Part shown: piece after piece, positions 48,275 through 59,132 of the stretch | How the letters are laid out: each line of letters begins with the position of its first letter | How positions within the stretch are numbered: the stretch's first letter is position 1 | Assembly (NCBI GenBank): GCA_947034885.2 | Contig: OX344750.2 | Location: forward strand, 5,642,001 to 5,706,000 | Reading direction: 5' to 3' | Source of the DNA: Thuidium tamariscinum | Lineage: Eukaryota; Streptophyta; Bryopsida; Hypnales; Thuidiaceae | DNA length: 64,000 bases | The notes under the pieces: model-generated | Seen by the model: the letters and a program-made list of their open reading frames with translations, nothing else | The model's database searches: none | What the model was told of the DNA's origin: nothing | Position numbers and translations under genes: made by a program

Positions 48275-50860
48275 ATAATTCCCTACAGGTGCTTAGCTCA
48301 TACTCCGTATAATACTGAAAAACCGGTACTTCGGGTGAGCTCCTACTTATTGATGAGGAGTACCGGTACCTCGCAGACACGCTGCATTCAACGCAGGCTG
48401 CGAGACGACGAACTTCATCACTAGTGCATTCCAGACATTGGTTTCGCCATGGCGCCCACGAGGTGGAGTTGCGTGATGTTTGCATTACAATTCCTGGTCA
48501 CGGCGCAAGCTGCACAAACTCAGCAGCCTCCGGATTACATCTGCAGGGCCACACCCAGCTTGTCGCAGCAAAGTTCCGTCCCGGAGAAAGACCCCTGCAG
48601 CAAGACCACGGCGTACGCCCAGCTCGGCTCTTGTGCGCGCTACATGGTTGGGAACGTCACCACGCCCTCGGCGGAGTGTTGCGACAGCGCTCGCAACATC
48701 TGGGCCTCGCTTCCGGCGTGTTTTTGCAAAGTCACCTTCTTCTCCCCGTTCCCGGGTGATGGTCCTGCTCTTGCTCGAGCTCGTCCGACGCTCTGCAATA
48801 TCACTGATGACCTGTGCAGCCAATGTCCAGCAGCCCTGTTGCCGTTTCGGTCGGGTAAAAATACCGAACACCCAGCTTGCCACATTGTTTTACTGAATAC
48901 TAAGTTTGTCAATTTGTTTCTCGAACCCCGAAGCTTGTCAGATTGTTTCCTGAGCACGTAGCTTGTCGATCAAATTGTTTCCCGAACCTCAAGCTCGTAC
49001 GTTAGATTGTTTCCCGAACATCGGGCCAAATTGTTTCACCGTCAAATATCAAGTCTGAATGTTTCATGCAGTGATGGCCGGAATGGCAAGGTACGAGGTG
49101 TTCTGAGCATAGTGTCTAGCTTGTTATGAGAGTGGCAATTGCTGTGGTGAGCGATGCGATGCTATTTCCGACCCAGTGCATGTAAGGCTTACTTTCATGG
49201 CGCCGGAAATGGCCTTAGTAATTGTTTGATCGTGCTCACTCGTGGACTGAACGGATCCTCGACTGTTACATGGCACAGTATATCCAATGACCTTCGATCT
49301 CAAGCCTTTCACCCATAAATATACTTTTGAGAGCTTGAAGAGTTGAGAAGGTCGATCGTTGGATATATTTGAAGCCTTTTTTTTTACTATCCGTTCGTCC
49401 TTCGCTCTATTGCTCCTTGTTATGAGAATGACATTTGCTGTGTTGAGGGATGCTGTATATTCTCATAGTAAGGCTCTTCTTCCACGGTACCGGAAATGGC
49501 CTCGATCAGTCATGGTTGAGTATATTGCTCGATCGAGGACTAAAAGGATCTCCGACTGTTACTTGTACATTGTATCTGATCCAATGGCCTTCTCAAGCCT
49601 TCCACCCGACACGGACTGAATGATTTTTGAGAGCTGTCCAGAAGGTTTGAGGAGGTCATTGGATATAACCTGAAGCCGTTTTCTTGAACTAGAATGTTCA
49701 ATTCTGTATATTTCAGTTGAAGAAAGGAATCACAGTGAAGAGTCTGAGGCTTATGGATTTTAAGTTTAGTGTGGTTTAACAACTACAGTGGAACATGTAA
49801 TTGCTTCAAAACTTGGATTTGACATTATGAATATATACCATGATTCTAGTAAAGAAGACTGAGCCAGATTTACAAGATCCATAGCCAAGTAATTGTACCC
49901 TCCGTTTTCAATATAATGAGATGTAACCATGCTCTCCATATCCAGTCCTTCAATAGAAGTAAATAGGCTCCATGGGGTTTTTACTGTTTTAATTGATAAG
50001 TGTGATTTGATTTTGTATGCAGACAATACTGGTGGACACACAAGAAAGACCAACACAGCGTCTGTGGTTACTGTCAGTGTCGTTGTCACTCTTGCCAGTG
50101 TGGGATGTGTGTGGCTTCTGTACTTCTGCAAAAAGAAAGACCTCGGAAAACCCAGCAAGAAGTATGTCCCACAGTTCAACAACGAGTAGCTAAATAAATC
50201 TGTCTGCTCAGCTTTTTGGATGTTGGAATCTAGTCGATCTCGAGGTGAACAAGAGAGTGCAAGTTAGAAGAATTGTAGTCTCTTTTTGGAGCTGTCGTGA
50301 GTTTAGAGTCCCTTCGTCAGAGATGGACACCACACCCGAGACTCCTGTGTAGGACAGATCGAAGGGAGCTTGGCAACAGTGCTCCTTTCAACTGATTGAG
50401 CTCTATCTGCTCCGTACTAAACAAAATGACTTGTGAACGGCCTTCGTTTCATGTGAATGGAGACAAGTGATTTAGTGTGTTGGTGTGTTGGGTGTTATAG
50501 AAGGATTTTAGAAAGCAAGAGTTGCCCTACTAGGATGGAAATCATATATTTTTCTGTACTGGGTGTGAAAGGACTGGTTGGTATGTGCGCAGGACATAAC
50601 ATTCAGTAGCCCATAGAAGGACTGCCTTTCCCTTTGTGAAGTCCCCATCACCTAATTCTATCTGACATTTCTTGAAGTTTGCAACTTCAGTTACTGAATG
50701 GTGTGGGATATTCCACACCATTTCATCCGTTGGGAGGCAGTGTGACAGGCTGCTACTGAATGTTACGAAGTACTGAATGTTATGGAGTAGGTATTAAATC
50801 ATACTAGTCTAAGAAAATATGTTGGCAGTGACGTAACTGAATTATAGACTTCATTGACCC
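48275..50860 (+). repeat. Tandem gene duplication, copy 1
   Basis: The segment from about 48275 ('ctacaggtgcttagct') to about 50860 ('actagtctaagaaaat') is repeated at about 54885-57715 with the gene inside. Promoter, exons, intron and 3' region are all shared; copy 2 has about 850 extra bases upstream of its exon 1. Confidence 0.75.
48449..50189 (+). CDS. 8-cysteine (lipid-transfer-like) protein with membrane anchor, copy 1
   Basis: Predicted secreted or cell-surface protein of 190 aa in two exons, 48449-48854 and 50023-50189. The ATG has a strong context (gccATGGcg). Residues 1-25 form a signal peptide. Exon 1 then carries C-x11-C-x14-CC-x12-CxC-x22-C-x6-C, the 8-cysteine pattern of plant non-specific lipid transfer proteins. 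Exon 2 encodes a short linker, a transmembrane helix (VVTVSVVVTLASVGCVWLLY) and a basic tail starting FCKKK. The anchor is followed by about 22 polar residues, so this is a type I single-pass protein rather than a typical GPI-anchored LTP. Bound lipid and role are unknown; surface lipid or cuticle functions are typical of the family. An AATAAA at 50193-50198 follows the stop. The intron is 1.17 kb and might hide another exon. Confidence 0.82.
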
Positions 50861-51109
50861 CCTCATTGCCCCTCCCTTGGGATCATAGAGGGTTGATGGG
50901 CTGTCATTCCGTGTCCTGCCGGTTTGGGGGGCGATGATTTCACCGACCTCATCACCACGCCCACTCCACTCCAACTTGCTTTCGGCTCAAATTGCTCCCC
51001 TCCGACCTGCCCCCGCTCTCTTCATTATAGTCCTTCTAGTTTGCTCTAGAAGGACCTAGTTCGGAGGCGGATCAATCTTCAAGCGGAGACACAAGCAAAA
51101 AGCTTTCTA

Positions 51110-51436
51110 AGGTAGGAGGTCCTTAAATGGAGCAGACATTAAAATGGAGCACCTCCTTAAATGTAGACAATTTGTACATGTTGCTTTTTCATAGCCTTCA
51201 GCAATGTACAAGTTGTGTACATTATAGGAGTTGTGCACCATTTTAGAGCCCTATGCACTTCAACTTCAGAATTTTATAATTAATTCCACAAAGCTCAGAA
51301 AAATATGAAACGACTTGGGTTAGATGTCAATTCTACTTGTCTTTCAAGTACAATTTATTGAAAAATATTTCTAGAAGTTCCACCTCCCTAAAATTGAGTT
51401 TCAGCCTTACATGGTCCATTATAGGACCTCTTACCT
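51110..51436. mobile_element. TA-flanked MITE, longer variant
   Basis: 327 bp. Left end AGGTAGGAGGTCCTTAAATG; right end in reverse complement AGGTAAGAGGTCCTATAATG. TA on both sides. The first seven bases match the TA-flanked MITEs at 32408 and 58860, but the interior is different. Its right edge abuts MITE D. Confidence 0.65.
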
Positions 51437-51440
51437 TAAC

Positions 51441-52456
51441 ATGCGTTTTCAATAGTTCTCATGATTTTTTGGGGAGTATTTTAAAATTAAAAAACTAGTT
51501 TTTAAAAAATTATAAAAATACAAATAATGTATACACCTTTATAACAAAGGTAACCACCAAAGGAAATTTATAGAAAAAATCTCTAAGTAGGAGATTTAGA
51601 AAAGTGTCAAATCTCAAAAAAACAGGTATTTTGATGTTTAAATTAGTTTAAAATAGTAAAAATAAGTAAATAGAAACAATAAAATTTGGCCATTTGTAAC
51701 AAACCTGATAACAACTCTATGGAGATGACCTTTCACCAAAAGAACTACCAAAATGATATTTTATATGTTTCAAAATGTAAGTAAAAAGAAGCTCACTTCA
51801 AAGACTTTTACACCACACAAAATCAATTATATTTAAAAATCCTTCGTCCATTAGATACAAGTCTGATTGAAGACCATATCTTCCAAATTTCAGCTCAAAA
51901 TTTGTTTTTTGGGTTACTAAATAGTACCAAAATCCTCCAAATTGGCAAGTGCCGTGACATTCAATTGGGGTTTATTTTTGGATAGTAAATTATTTTTGAA
52001 AATTAAGAAAAAAATTAGGCCAAACATTAGGAGGGATTTGAGGGCTCCAACGGGCCGTTTCAAGACTATTCCCGAAACTGGTCTAGGGAAAGGCAGGCCG
52101 TTGTCGGGCCAAAATTTCTCAAAAAAAAAATTAATTAAAAAATTAATTAATTTTAAAAAAAAATTGGGTCCTGAAATATGAAAAAAATTCCAAAAAAAAA
52201 TTAATGACGTGGCAGTCGCTCGACCACATAGGATTCCCTGTTGAACTAGGTTCCCGTGGTAGATTATAAGATTTTGGGTTGTGGGAACTCGCGGGCTCCT
52301 AGAGCCCTCAAATCTCTCCTAATGTGTATGATAGTTATAAGTACCTTCCCTATAAATTTTGAGTCATTTGGAGACAAAAGACAAAAGTTATGACCAAAAA
52401 AGAGATTAGTATGCAAAGTGTGAGACAAATAGGACTTGTGTTTTCTTACAATCACC
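51441..52456 (+). mobile_element. Family 1 MITE, copy D, with nested family 2 element
   Basis: Starts without the usual first bases, at 'atgcgttttcaatag', directly after the TA-flanked MITE, so the left tip may be lost. The right end 'ttttcttacaatcacct' matches the family terminus. Without the 300-bp insert about 716 bp remain. Confidence 0.68.
52025..52324. mobile_element. Family 2 TIR element inside MITE D
   Basis: 300 bp. Ends CATTAGGAGGGATTTGAGGG and, in reverse complement, CATTAGGAGAGATTTGAGGG. The interior has the signature in reverse ('gacgtggcagtcgctcgacc', 'cccgaaactggtc', 'gggaactcgcgggct'). Confidence 0.8.
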
Positions 52457-52464
52457 TCTAATAG

Positions 52465-52984
52465 TTAAGGACCAATTGAAGCTACATTTTTTGGCAACAT
52501 AGCAATTTCGGGTAGCTCAATATGAATGGAATTTTCATTTATTTTCTTTGAAATTTTCACACAATATGTGCCCAACAAGTAGCTTTTAGGCCCAACAATT
52601 TTCATAACTTTTGACTACATGCTTAAAAAGTTATTGCATGATATGTGATTTTCAACCTAAAAAACTTCTTCAAAATTCTTTTCTTAAGAAAACAAAAATT
52701 TGAATTTGATTCTTTAGATCTATATATACATTACAAGCTTTGAATTATTCCATTATGATTAATGAAATGAAAGTTATGAAGAGTTAAATTTGTAGATAGG
52801 TAGAGAGTCTTTGAAAACCATACCTACCTACAAACTTAAACTCCTCGTAACTTTCATCTTTCTCACTAATCAAAATGGAATGATTCAAAGCTTGTAATGT
52901 ATATATAGATCTAAATAATCAATTTCAAATTATTTTTTAAAACTAGTGATTTTTGAAGAAGTTTTTGGGGTTGGCCAAAATTTG
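52465..52984 (+). mobile_element. piggyBac-derived MITE fragment
   Basis: Begins TTAAGGACCAATTG and runs parallel to the element at 61897-62839 ('ttttggcaacatagcaattt', 'cccaacaattttcataactt'). The CCCCTAA of the terminus is missing. Contains an inverted repeat pairing about 52680-52790 with 52810-52930. It is directly followed by family 1 copy E. Confidence 0.55.
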
Positions 52985-53518
52985 ATGTTAAAAATATAGC
53001 CAAGAAAGTACATACTTTGAGATTTTAATTTGTAGAAAATTGAAAAATAAATTTTCAACAAAACTAAAAGATGTCAATTTAGAAATACTTTTTGGTGATG
53101 AGATTTGACTGAGAAAATGAGGTTAAAATCATGCCTAATGTTTAGAAGTGTGTGCGCTAAGGAGGCTTATTTGCACAGACATCGAGGATATAAAATAATT
53201 CATCTTTAGAATTCCTTTGATAGGAACATGTGTGCCTACTAGGAAAATATACCACAAAAATTTCAACTTAAAACCATTAATTTAAACCACTCAATAGTAT
53301 AAAAAATCCCTAAATGTCAAAGTGAGACAAATTAACAAAATTGACTTTTAGATATAAAAGTATCTTAAGCAAATTCTAAGAAAAAAATAAGGGGTACAAT
53401 TAAGATTAAGCTATTTAGAAATAGATTTTTTGGTTTTGGCATTTAGTTCACAGTTCAAAAGTTATTCCATTCCAAAATGGAAATACAACAAAATTGGTAG
53501 GTGTTTCATGCAATCACC
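52985..53518 (+). mobile_element. Family 1 MITE, copy E, 5'-truncated
   Basis: The inner and right parts match copy A ('ggtgatgagatttgac', 'aaaaaatccctaaatg', 'gtttcatgcaatcacct'), but the left 200 or so bases are absent. Confidence 0.6.
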
Positions 53519-53519
53519 T

Positions 53520-54884
53520 TTGAAAATGAAGCCTTAAATTGCATTTTGACACATTCTAATAGAAGAAATGCCAAATTGATGGCACCTTCCCTTCAATGAA
53601 AGTGGTGATTCAATTCTTTAGGGTTTTAACTTCCAAAATTTAGATGATGAACATAGAGGTTCCAAGGACTTCACTTTTCTTACCACAAAACTTCTCACTC
53701 ATCCAAACCAATATCCAACTTTTTGAAAACCACAGTATACATATGATGAAGTCAATGAAGTCAAGGTAAATACTATATATTTATAAAGGTACATAAGCAA
53801 AAATATGCAAAAATTCAAGAAAGGATACAGCGAAAACACCCAAAAACGTCCAAATAAGGAATTTAGCATAGTTGGAGGCAGGGTTTTCTAATAATGATAT
53901 TTTTGAGTATTAGCGAATGAAAATCATGAATATTAAAAAAAAATTAGATTTTTCGGACACAATATGTAATTTCTATAAAGTTTCAAAGTGTTGGCTCCCT
54001 AGACTTGCGGAACCGTCCTATAGGTGCCCCCAAAACTGAACCCTGCGAAAATCAGCACTGAGCCAACCAGATTTTCTTATGTGTCCTTCAATCGTGTCAG
54101 CAAATTGTAATCACACATGTGGCAAACACATTAACTACACTCTAGGGACATATTTGGGTGAATCTATGGTCCACTGCAAGGAACAGGTGCAGGAATGGGT
54201 GTTTTGCCCTTAGAGATGTTAACGAGTTATTCTTTCAAGTGGAAGCTATTTTGCAACTTATTTTTGCCAACTGTTCCCTTTGTCATCTTCACTCAGTATC
54301 GGCTGGACGGACACTGAGTCACTGACCCCATATTCTCCCTTTTACTGCAGTTACAAAATAAGTTCTTGTCAGTCAGGCCCGTTTTTTCAAGGTCGAAGAA
54401 CTGATTCACTGCCCCTGCATTTACATTCTGACGATCGATAGGGTGACTTTGAGGGCATCGGCCATGAGACGGACGGAAGAATCAGCTTAGAATTAGGTGG
54501 CGGAGCCCCAAAGCTGATTCCCTGCCAGTCTCTCGACGATTCACTGATTGATCTTTTGACTTCCCAGCCCATCTGCAAGCTCAGCTAAGCCTCGTGGTAA
54601 GTTAACGTTGTAAGTCTCGACAAAATCCTTAACTTCAGGACACTAATACTACGTATGACGCTAATTTACCAACTTCACACTCCTTTGAACTATTTGAACT
54701 ACTGCACGCCGAGGTTGATCGAAATAATTCCGTAGCATACCAGTTTCCACGGTGCTGACTCTGATTTTCTAGGTATAACGTACTTAATTCCCCCTCACTA
54801 TTAGGACAAATCTGTGCCACGCACCCACCGACCCTGCTGCAAGCACCAGCCACCATCATCACACCTCTTCCACACAATTCGTTG
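53520..54884. other. Intergenic, no gene seen
   Basis: AT-rich to 54000, then of mixed composition. Short open frames at 54387-54578 and 54635-54877 (minus strand) have no recognisable domain or splice partners. Confidence 0.45.
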
Positions 54885-57715
54885 AAGATATCCTACAGGT
54901 GCTAAGCTAATATAATATTTACTTAGGGCGCGCCCCGGGCGGCCCTCACTCTAATTATGTACGGAGTACTTATTACCTCACAGACACAGACACAGATATT
55001 TTGCCACAAGTTCACAACCCACAGACAGCTCGCTAGTTGGATAATTTCAGTATTACACCAGCCGCACGAATTACCTTAACTCGATGGGCGGTTCGGAGTA
55101 GCGGCCAGGCGTAGATTGACAGAGTACTTGCAAATGCCTGACTCGTACAATGTAAGTGCAGCTGTGAAGATCAAGAGTAGGCATATACCTTAAGTTAGTG
55201 ATGAAATGAGCCACTCACTAAGAAATCCGGCGCTGGTTGGGTGCATGAGTCCACATTGTCAACACAGATCATAACTTCACTCGGAGATCGAGCTGGCTCA
55301 GCTTTAAATTGCCCCGTGTACAGTATGTATATGTTGAGCACCAGGTCGAATCTCCAACTTCACCTTGCAACGTACTGACCCCTCTCATTTGTTCTGAAAG
55401 GGCTCAGTCTCGGGCAAAATCCGGGGAGCGCGCCAGCTGCACAACCTCGCCTGAGCAAGGACGGAAAGGATGGTTCGTATGAACACTGAGAAAGTGAGAA
55501 TTTCTGGAAAAGAGAAGGTACAGTACTACACACTTGATCCGTGACCAACCGAAGGTGATTGTCACTCTGTTTGTACGTGCTTCCATGTGTGTGCGTCCCA
55601 GAAGCAGGACATCGATTTTTGTAACCACGGAATGTGCCAGCACAATTGCTTGCAAACAAGTCTCTGATCGCAGAATGTAGCAAATTTTAGTGAAAGTGGG
55701 ACAATGGCAATTTTCAGTGAAAATTGGAATAGTTTTTGTTTCCTGAAGCCTAGCTCAGATTCGTACCTGTCTTAGTTGTTGAGCTCCGGGCACTTGAGTT
55801 TCGAAACTTTGACACTGAACCACGCCATTGATCACTTTGCGTTTGGCTATGGCGGAGTCAGTGAGTATGCCGTGCGCAGGTTGGTGTACCCAAGGCTAGG
55901 AGACGACGAACTTCACCAATAGTGTCCAAACGATCGAGACATCGGTTTAGCCATGGCGCCCATGTGGTGGAGCTGCGTGGCGTTTGCAATACTATTCCTG
56001 GTGGTGCAAGCTGCACAAGCTCAGCAGCCTCCGGATTCCAACTGCAGCGCCATATCAAGCATGTCGCAGCAAAGTTCCAAAGACCCCTGCAGCAACACCA
56101 CGGCGTACTCCGAGCTCGGCTCTTGTTCGCGGTTCATGGCTGGGAACGTCACCACGCCCTCGGCGGAGTGTTGCGCCAGCGCTCACAGCGTCTGGGCCTC
56201 GCATCCGGCGTGTTTTTGCAAAGTCACCTACTTTTCCAAGTTCCCGGGTGATGGTCCTGCTCTTGCTCGAGCTCGTCCGACGCTCTGCAATATCACTGAT
56301 GACCTGTGCAGCCAATGTCCAGGAGCCCTGTCACCGTTTCAGTCGGGTAAGAACACCAAATAACCAAGCTTGTCACATTGTTTCACTGAATACCAAGCTT
56401 GTCAGATTGTCTCCCGAATATCAAGTCCTATTGTTTCTTGCAGCGATGGAATGGTAAGGTACGAGGTACTGTGAACATAGCGCCTTGTTCTGAGAATGGC
56501 AATTGCTGCGGTGAGCGATGCGATGCTATTCTCATGCACACAAGGCTCTTCTTTCATGGTGCCGCAAATGGCCTCGACTTTTATCTGTTGAATCCTGCTC
56601 AATCGTACGTGGACTAAACGGATCCTCGACTGTTACATGTCACAATTAGCCCAATGACCTTCGGTCTCAAGCTTTTCACCCTAAATGGACTTATCTTTGA
56701 GATCTGGAACTCAAGTGTTGAGAACGTCGATCGTTGAATATGATGTGAAGTCATTTTTTTGAATTTAGAATGTCCAAATCTGTACATCCGCTCGTCCTTC
56801 GCTCTATTGCTCCTTGTTATGAGAATGGCATTTGCTGAGCTGAGGGATGCTATTCTCGTAGCAAGGCTCTTCTTCCATGGGACCTGAAATGGTGCTCAAT
56901 CGAGTCCGACGAAAGTGGATCCTCGACTGTTACTTGTGCATTGTATCCAATGTTCTTCTCAACTATTCCCTCCTGAACAGACTGAATAATTTTTTAGAGC
57001 TGTCCAGAAGGTTTGAGAAGGTCACTGGAAGTAACGTGTAGTCGTTTTTTTGAATCTAGAGTGTTAAGTTTGTATATTTTGGTTGATGAAAGGGATCCCA
57101 TTGAAGAGAAGGCTTATGGACTGGAACTTTGGTGTGACTTGCCAACTAGAGTGGAACATGCAGTTGCTTCGAACCTTGGATTTGACAACACAAATACCAC
57201 GATTATGGTAAAGAAGAAAGAAATGTAGAGCCAAGTAATTGTGCTCTCCGTTTCCAATATACTGAGCATATAACCATGCTCTCCATATCCTGTATTTCAA
57301 CAGAAGAACGTATCTCCATGTAGGTTATTCCTTCTTAATTGATAAAGAGTGCCTTGATTTTATATGCAGACAATACTGGCGGACACACAAGAAAGATCAA
57401 CACAGCGTCTGTTGTCACTATCAGTGTGATTGTCACTCTTGCCATTGTGGGTTGTGTGTGGCTTCTGTACTTCTGCAAAAAGAAAGCCCTCGGAAAACCC
57501 AAGCCGAGTCCCAGCAAGAACTATGTCCCGCAGTTCAACAACGTGTAGCAAAATAAATCTGTGTTTTCGAAGGATTTGAGAAGCAATAGTTGCTTTATTG
57601 TACTGGGTGTGATATGGACTGGTTGGAGTGCAGGAGTTTGTATTATTTCATACCAGTCTATGAAAAAACTCGAGCAGACTTGGCAAAACTGAGTTATGGA
57701 CTTTGTTCACTTTTT
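54885..57715 (+). repeat. Tandem gene duplication, copy 2
   Basis: Pairs with 48275-50860. The region 54885-55010 matches the upstream part of copy 1. 55020-55860 is not present in copy 1; it contains no gene I can support, although a 107-codon minus-strand frame lies at 55360-55683. Confidence 0.7.
55953..57548 (+). CDS. 8-cysteine (lipid-transfer-like) protein with membrane anchor, copy 2
   Basis: Paralogue of the gene at 48449, also 190 aa in two exons, 55953-56346 and 57370-57548, with a GTAAGA donor and the same phase-1 junction. Signal peptide 1-23. The same cysteine spacing follows, C-x11-C-x14-CC-x12-CxC-x22-C-x6-C, and the stretch GDGPALARARPTLCNITDDL is identical in both copies. 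Exon 2 encodes a transmembrane helix (VVTISVIVTLAIVGCVWLLY) and a basic tail FCKKKALGKP, longer than in copy 1 by a few residues, while exon 1 is four codons shorter. The region after FCKKK is cytosolic if the orientation is type I. An AATAAA lies at 57552-57557. No lesion is seen, so both copies may be expressed. Function not determinable from sequence. Confidence 0.82.
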
Positions 57716-58857
57716 CCATACACTGTAAATATGACTAATGGCGATGGTTGAATAGCTAGGCACAGGAACCAGTGAGAGTCTGCACTTCATGGCAAAGTGG
57801 CCTTCAATATGCCTCCATGCATGTTTTTGTAGAATCTTCGGTGTCATCTGGAAATTCTTGTCGTGGTTGGAGGAGTTCAAGAGCTTGATTTTCCATATGC
57901 AGGACATTGTTGCAGAGTTTCAGTGACCATTCATTTTCTTGTTCCATTGTGAGAATGTGAAGATAATTAGAGCACAACTGAAGGAAAGGAGAGCAAGTGA
58001 TCCACCGCTTGACGTTGCTGAGGAGGACCTCCTCCTCGAACGAGGTTTTGAAAAATCTTTAGGCTGTAATTTAACCCCTTCGTGCCGCCAGTGCCAATTC
58101 GTGGCTTTGGGATGACCAAGACGATTTGGAGAGAGATTGAAAGCATTTTTTCATCCATTTTTTGTTTTGCTTGTTGATCTTTCATGGAGGGTTATGAAGA
58201 GTACCTAATTGATTTTGTAGTTTGCTAATGTTTGTCTTCACCTCAATGAGAAGTTATTAAAAAAACGAATCACAAAATACAATATTTGATTGTATTTTGG
58301 GAAGTTGCTCCTTGTTGTAAATCTGAAATTTTTCTACAAAAATGACACTTTTTGAATTTGAGCCCAACTAACAAAATGAAGGGTCCCTATTCTAGTTTCC
58401 ACTCCAATTTGATTTCACAATATTGAATACTTTATAGCATTTTGAATTTTAGATGTATTTTTATTGTCCATTCTATTCTAATTATAGAATGACATGGAAA
58501 TTGAGTTCACACTATAATGTTTTCCAACGCAATATACACCCATGGTGAAATTTTCAAATTTTTTGAATGATTTTCCATTTGATGTGATTTTTCTTCACTT
58601 TTTCTTCATAAATTCTCAAAAAAATCAATTCTACCCCCTAAAAAACTAAATTCTTTGTAAAGTGTAGAAGACATGTAATTTCATCTTTGAAAAAGAAATA
58701 TAAAAAGTTTCATATATATCTAGTTCAAAAATGGTAGCAAATTGAATAATGGGCAATGAGGCTTGAAACCAATTATTATTGGTCCATTAGATTATTGGTC
58801 CCCTATGTGTCAGAGCGGATGTTTTTCAGACGTTAAGATCAAACAAATTTAGAAGTT
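57716..58857. other. Intergenic, no gene seen
   Basis: No coding region or recognisable repeat could be supported on either strand. Confidence 0.45.
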
Positions 58858-58859
58858 TA

Positions 58860-59132
58860 AAGTAGGTACACCCAAAATGACACCTGACCTTAAAGCACCA
58901 TCTACAATGTGCATACATTTCCGAAATCAGTCATGTAACCAGACTGTAGATGGCCATTTGAGAAATAGACTTTGACCGTTAATAACTTTTGCATACAGTA
59001 TCCAAATCCTATGTTTTTTGGTGCGTTGGAATATATTTTCACTTGCCAACAAGACTACATAAAAATGTGAACAACATGATGACAGGAACTAGGCACAGTA
59101 AGAATAAGTGGCCATTTTAGGTGTACCCACCT
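58860..59132. mobile_element. TA-flanked MITE, copy 2
   Basis: 273 bp, near-identical in interior to 32408-32679 ('ctgtagatgg', 'aataacttttgcatac', 'gacaggaactaggcacagta'). Right end GGTGTACCCACCT followed by TA; the left end AAGTAGGTACACCC is preceded by TA. Confidence 0.75.

Noticed and set aside
48485..48957. Minus-strand and alternative-frame open stretches over the lipid-transfer-like exons
   Set aside because: They are shadows of a GC-rich coding exon; the plus-strand frame has the signal peptide, the cysteine pattern and conserved splice sites.
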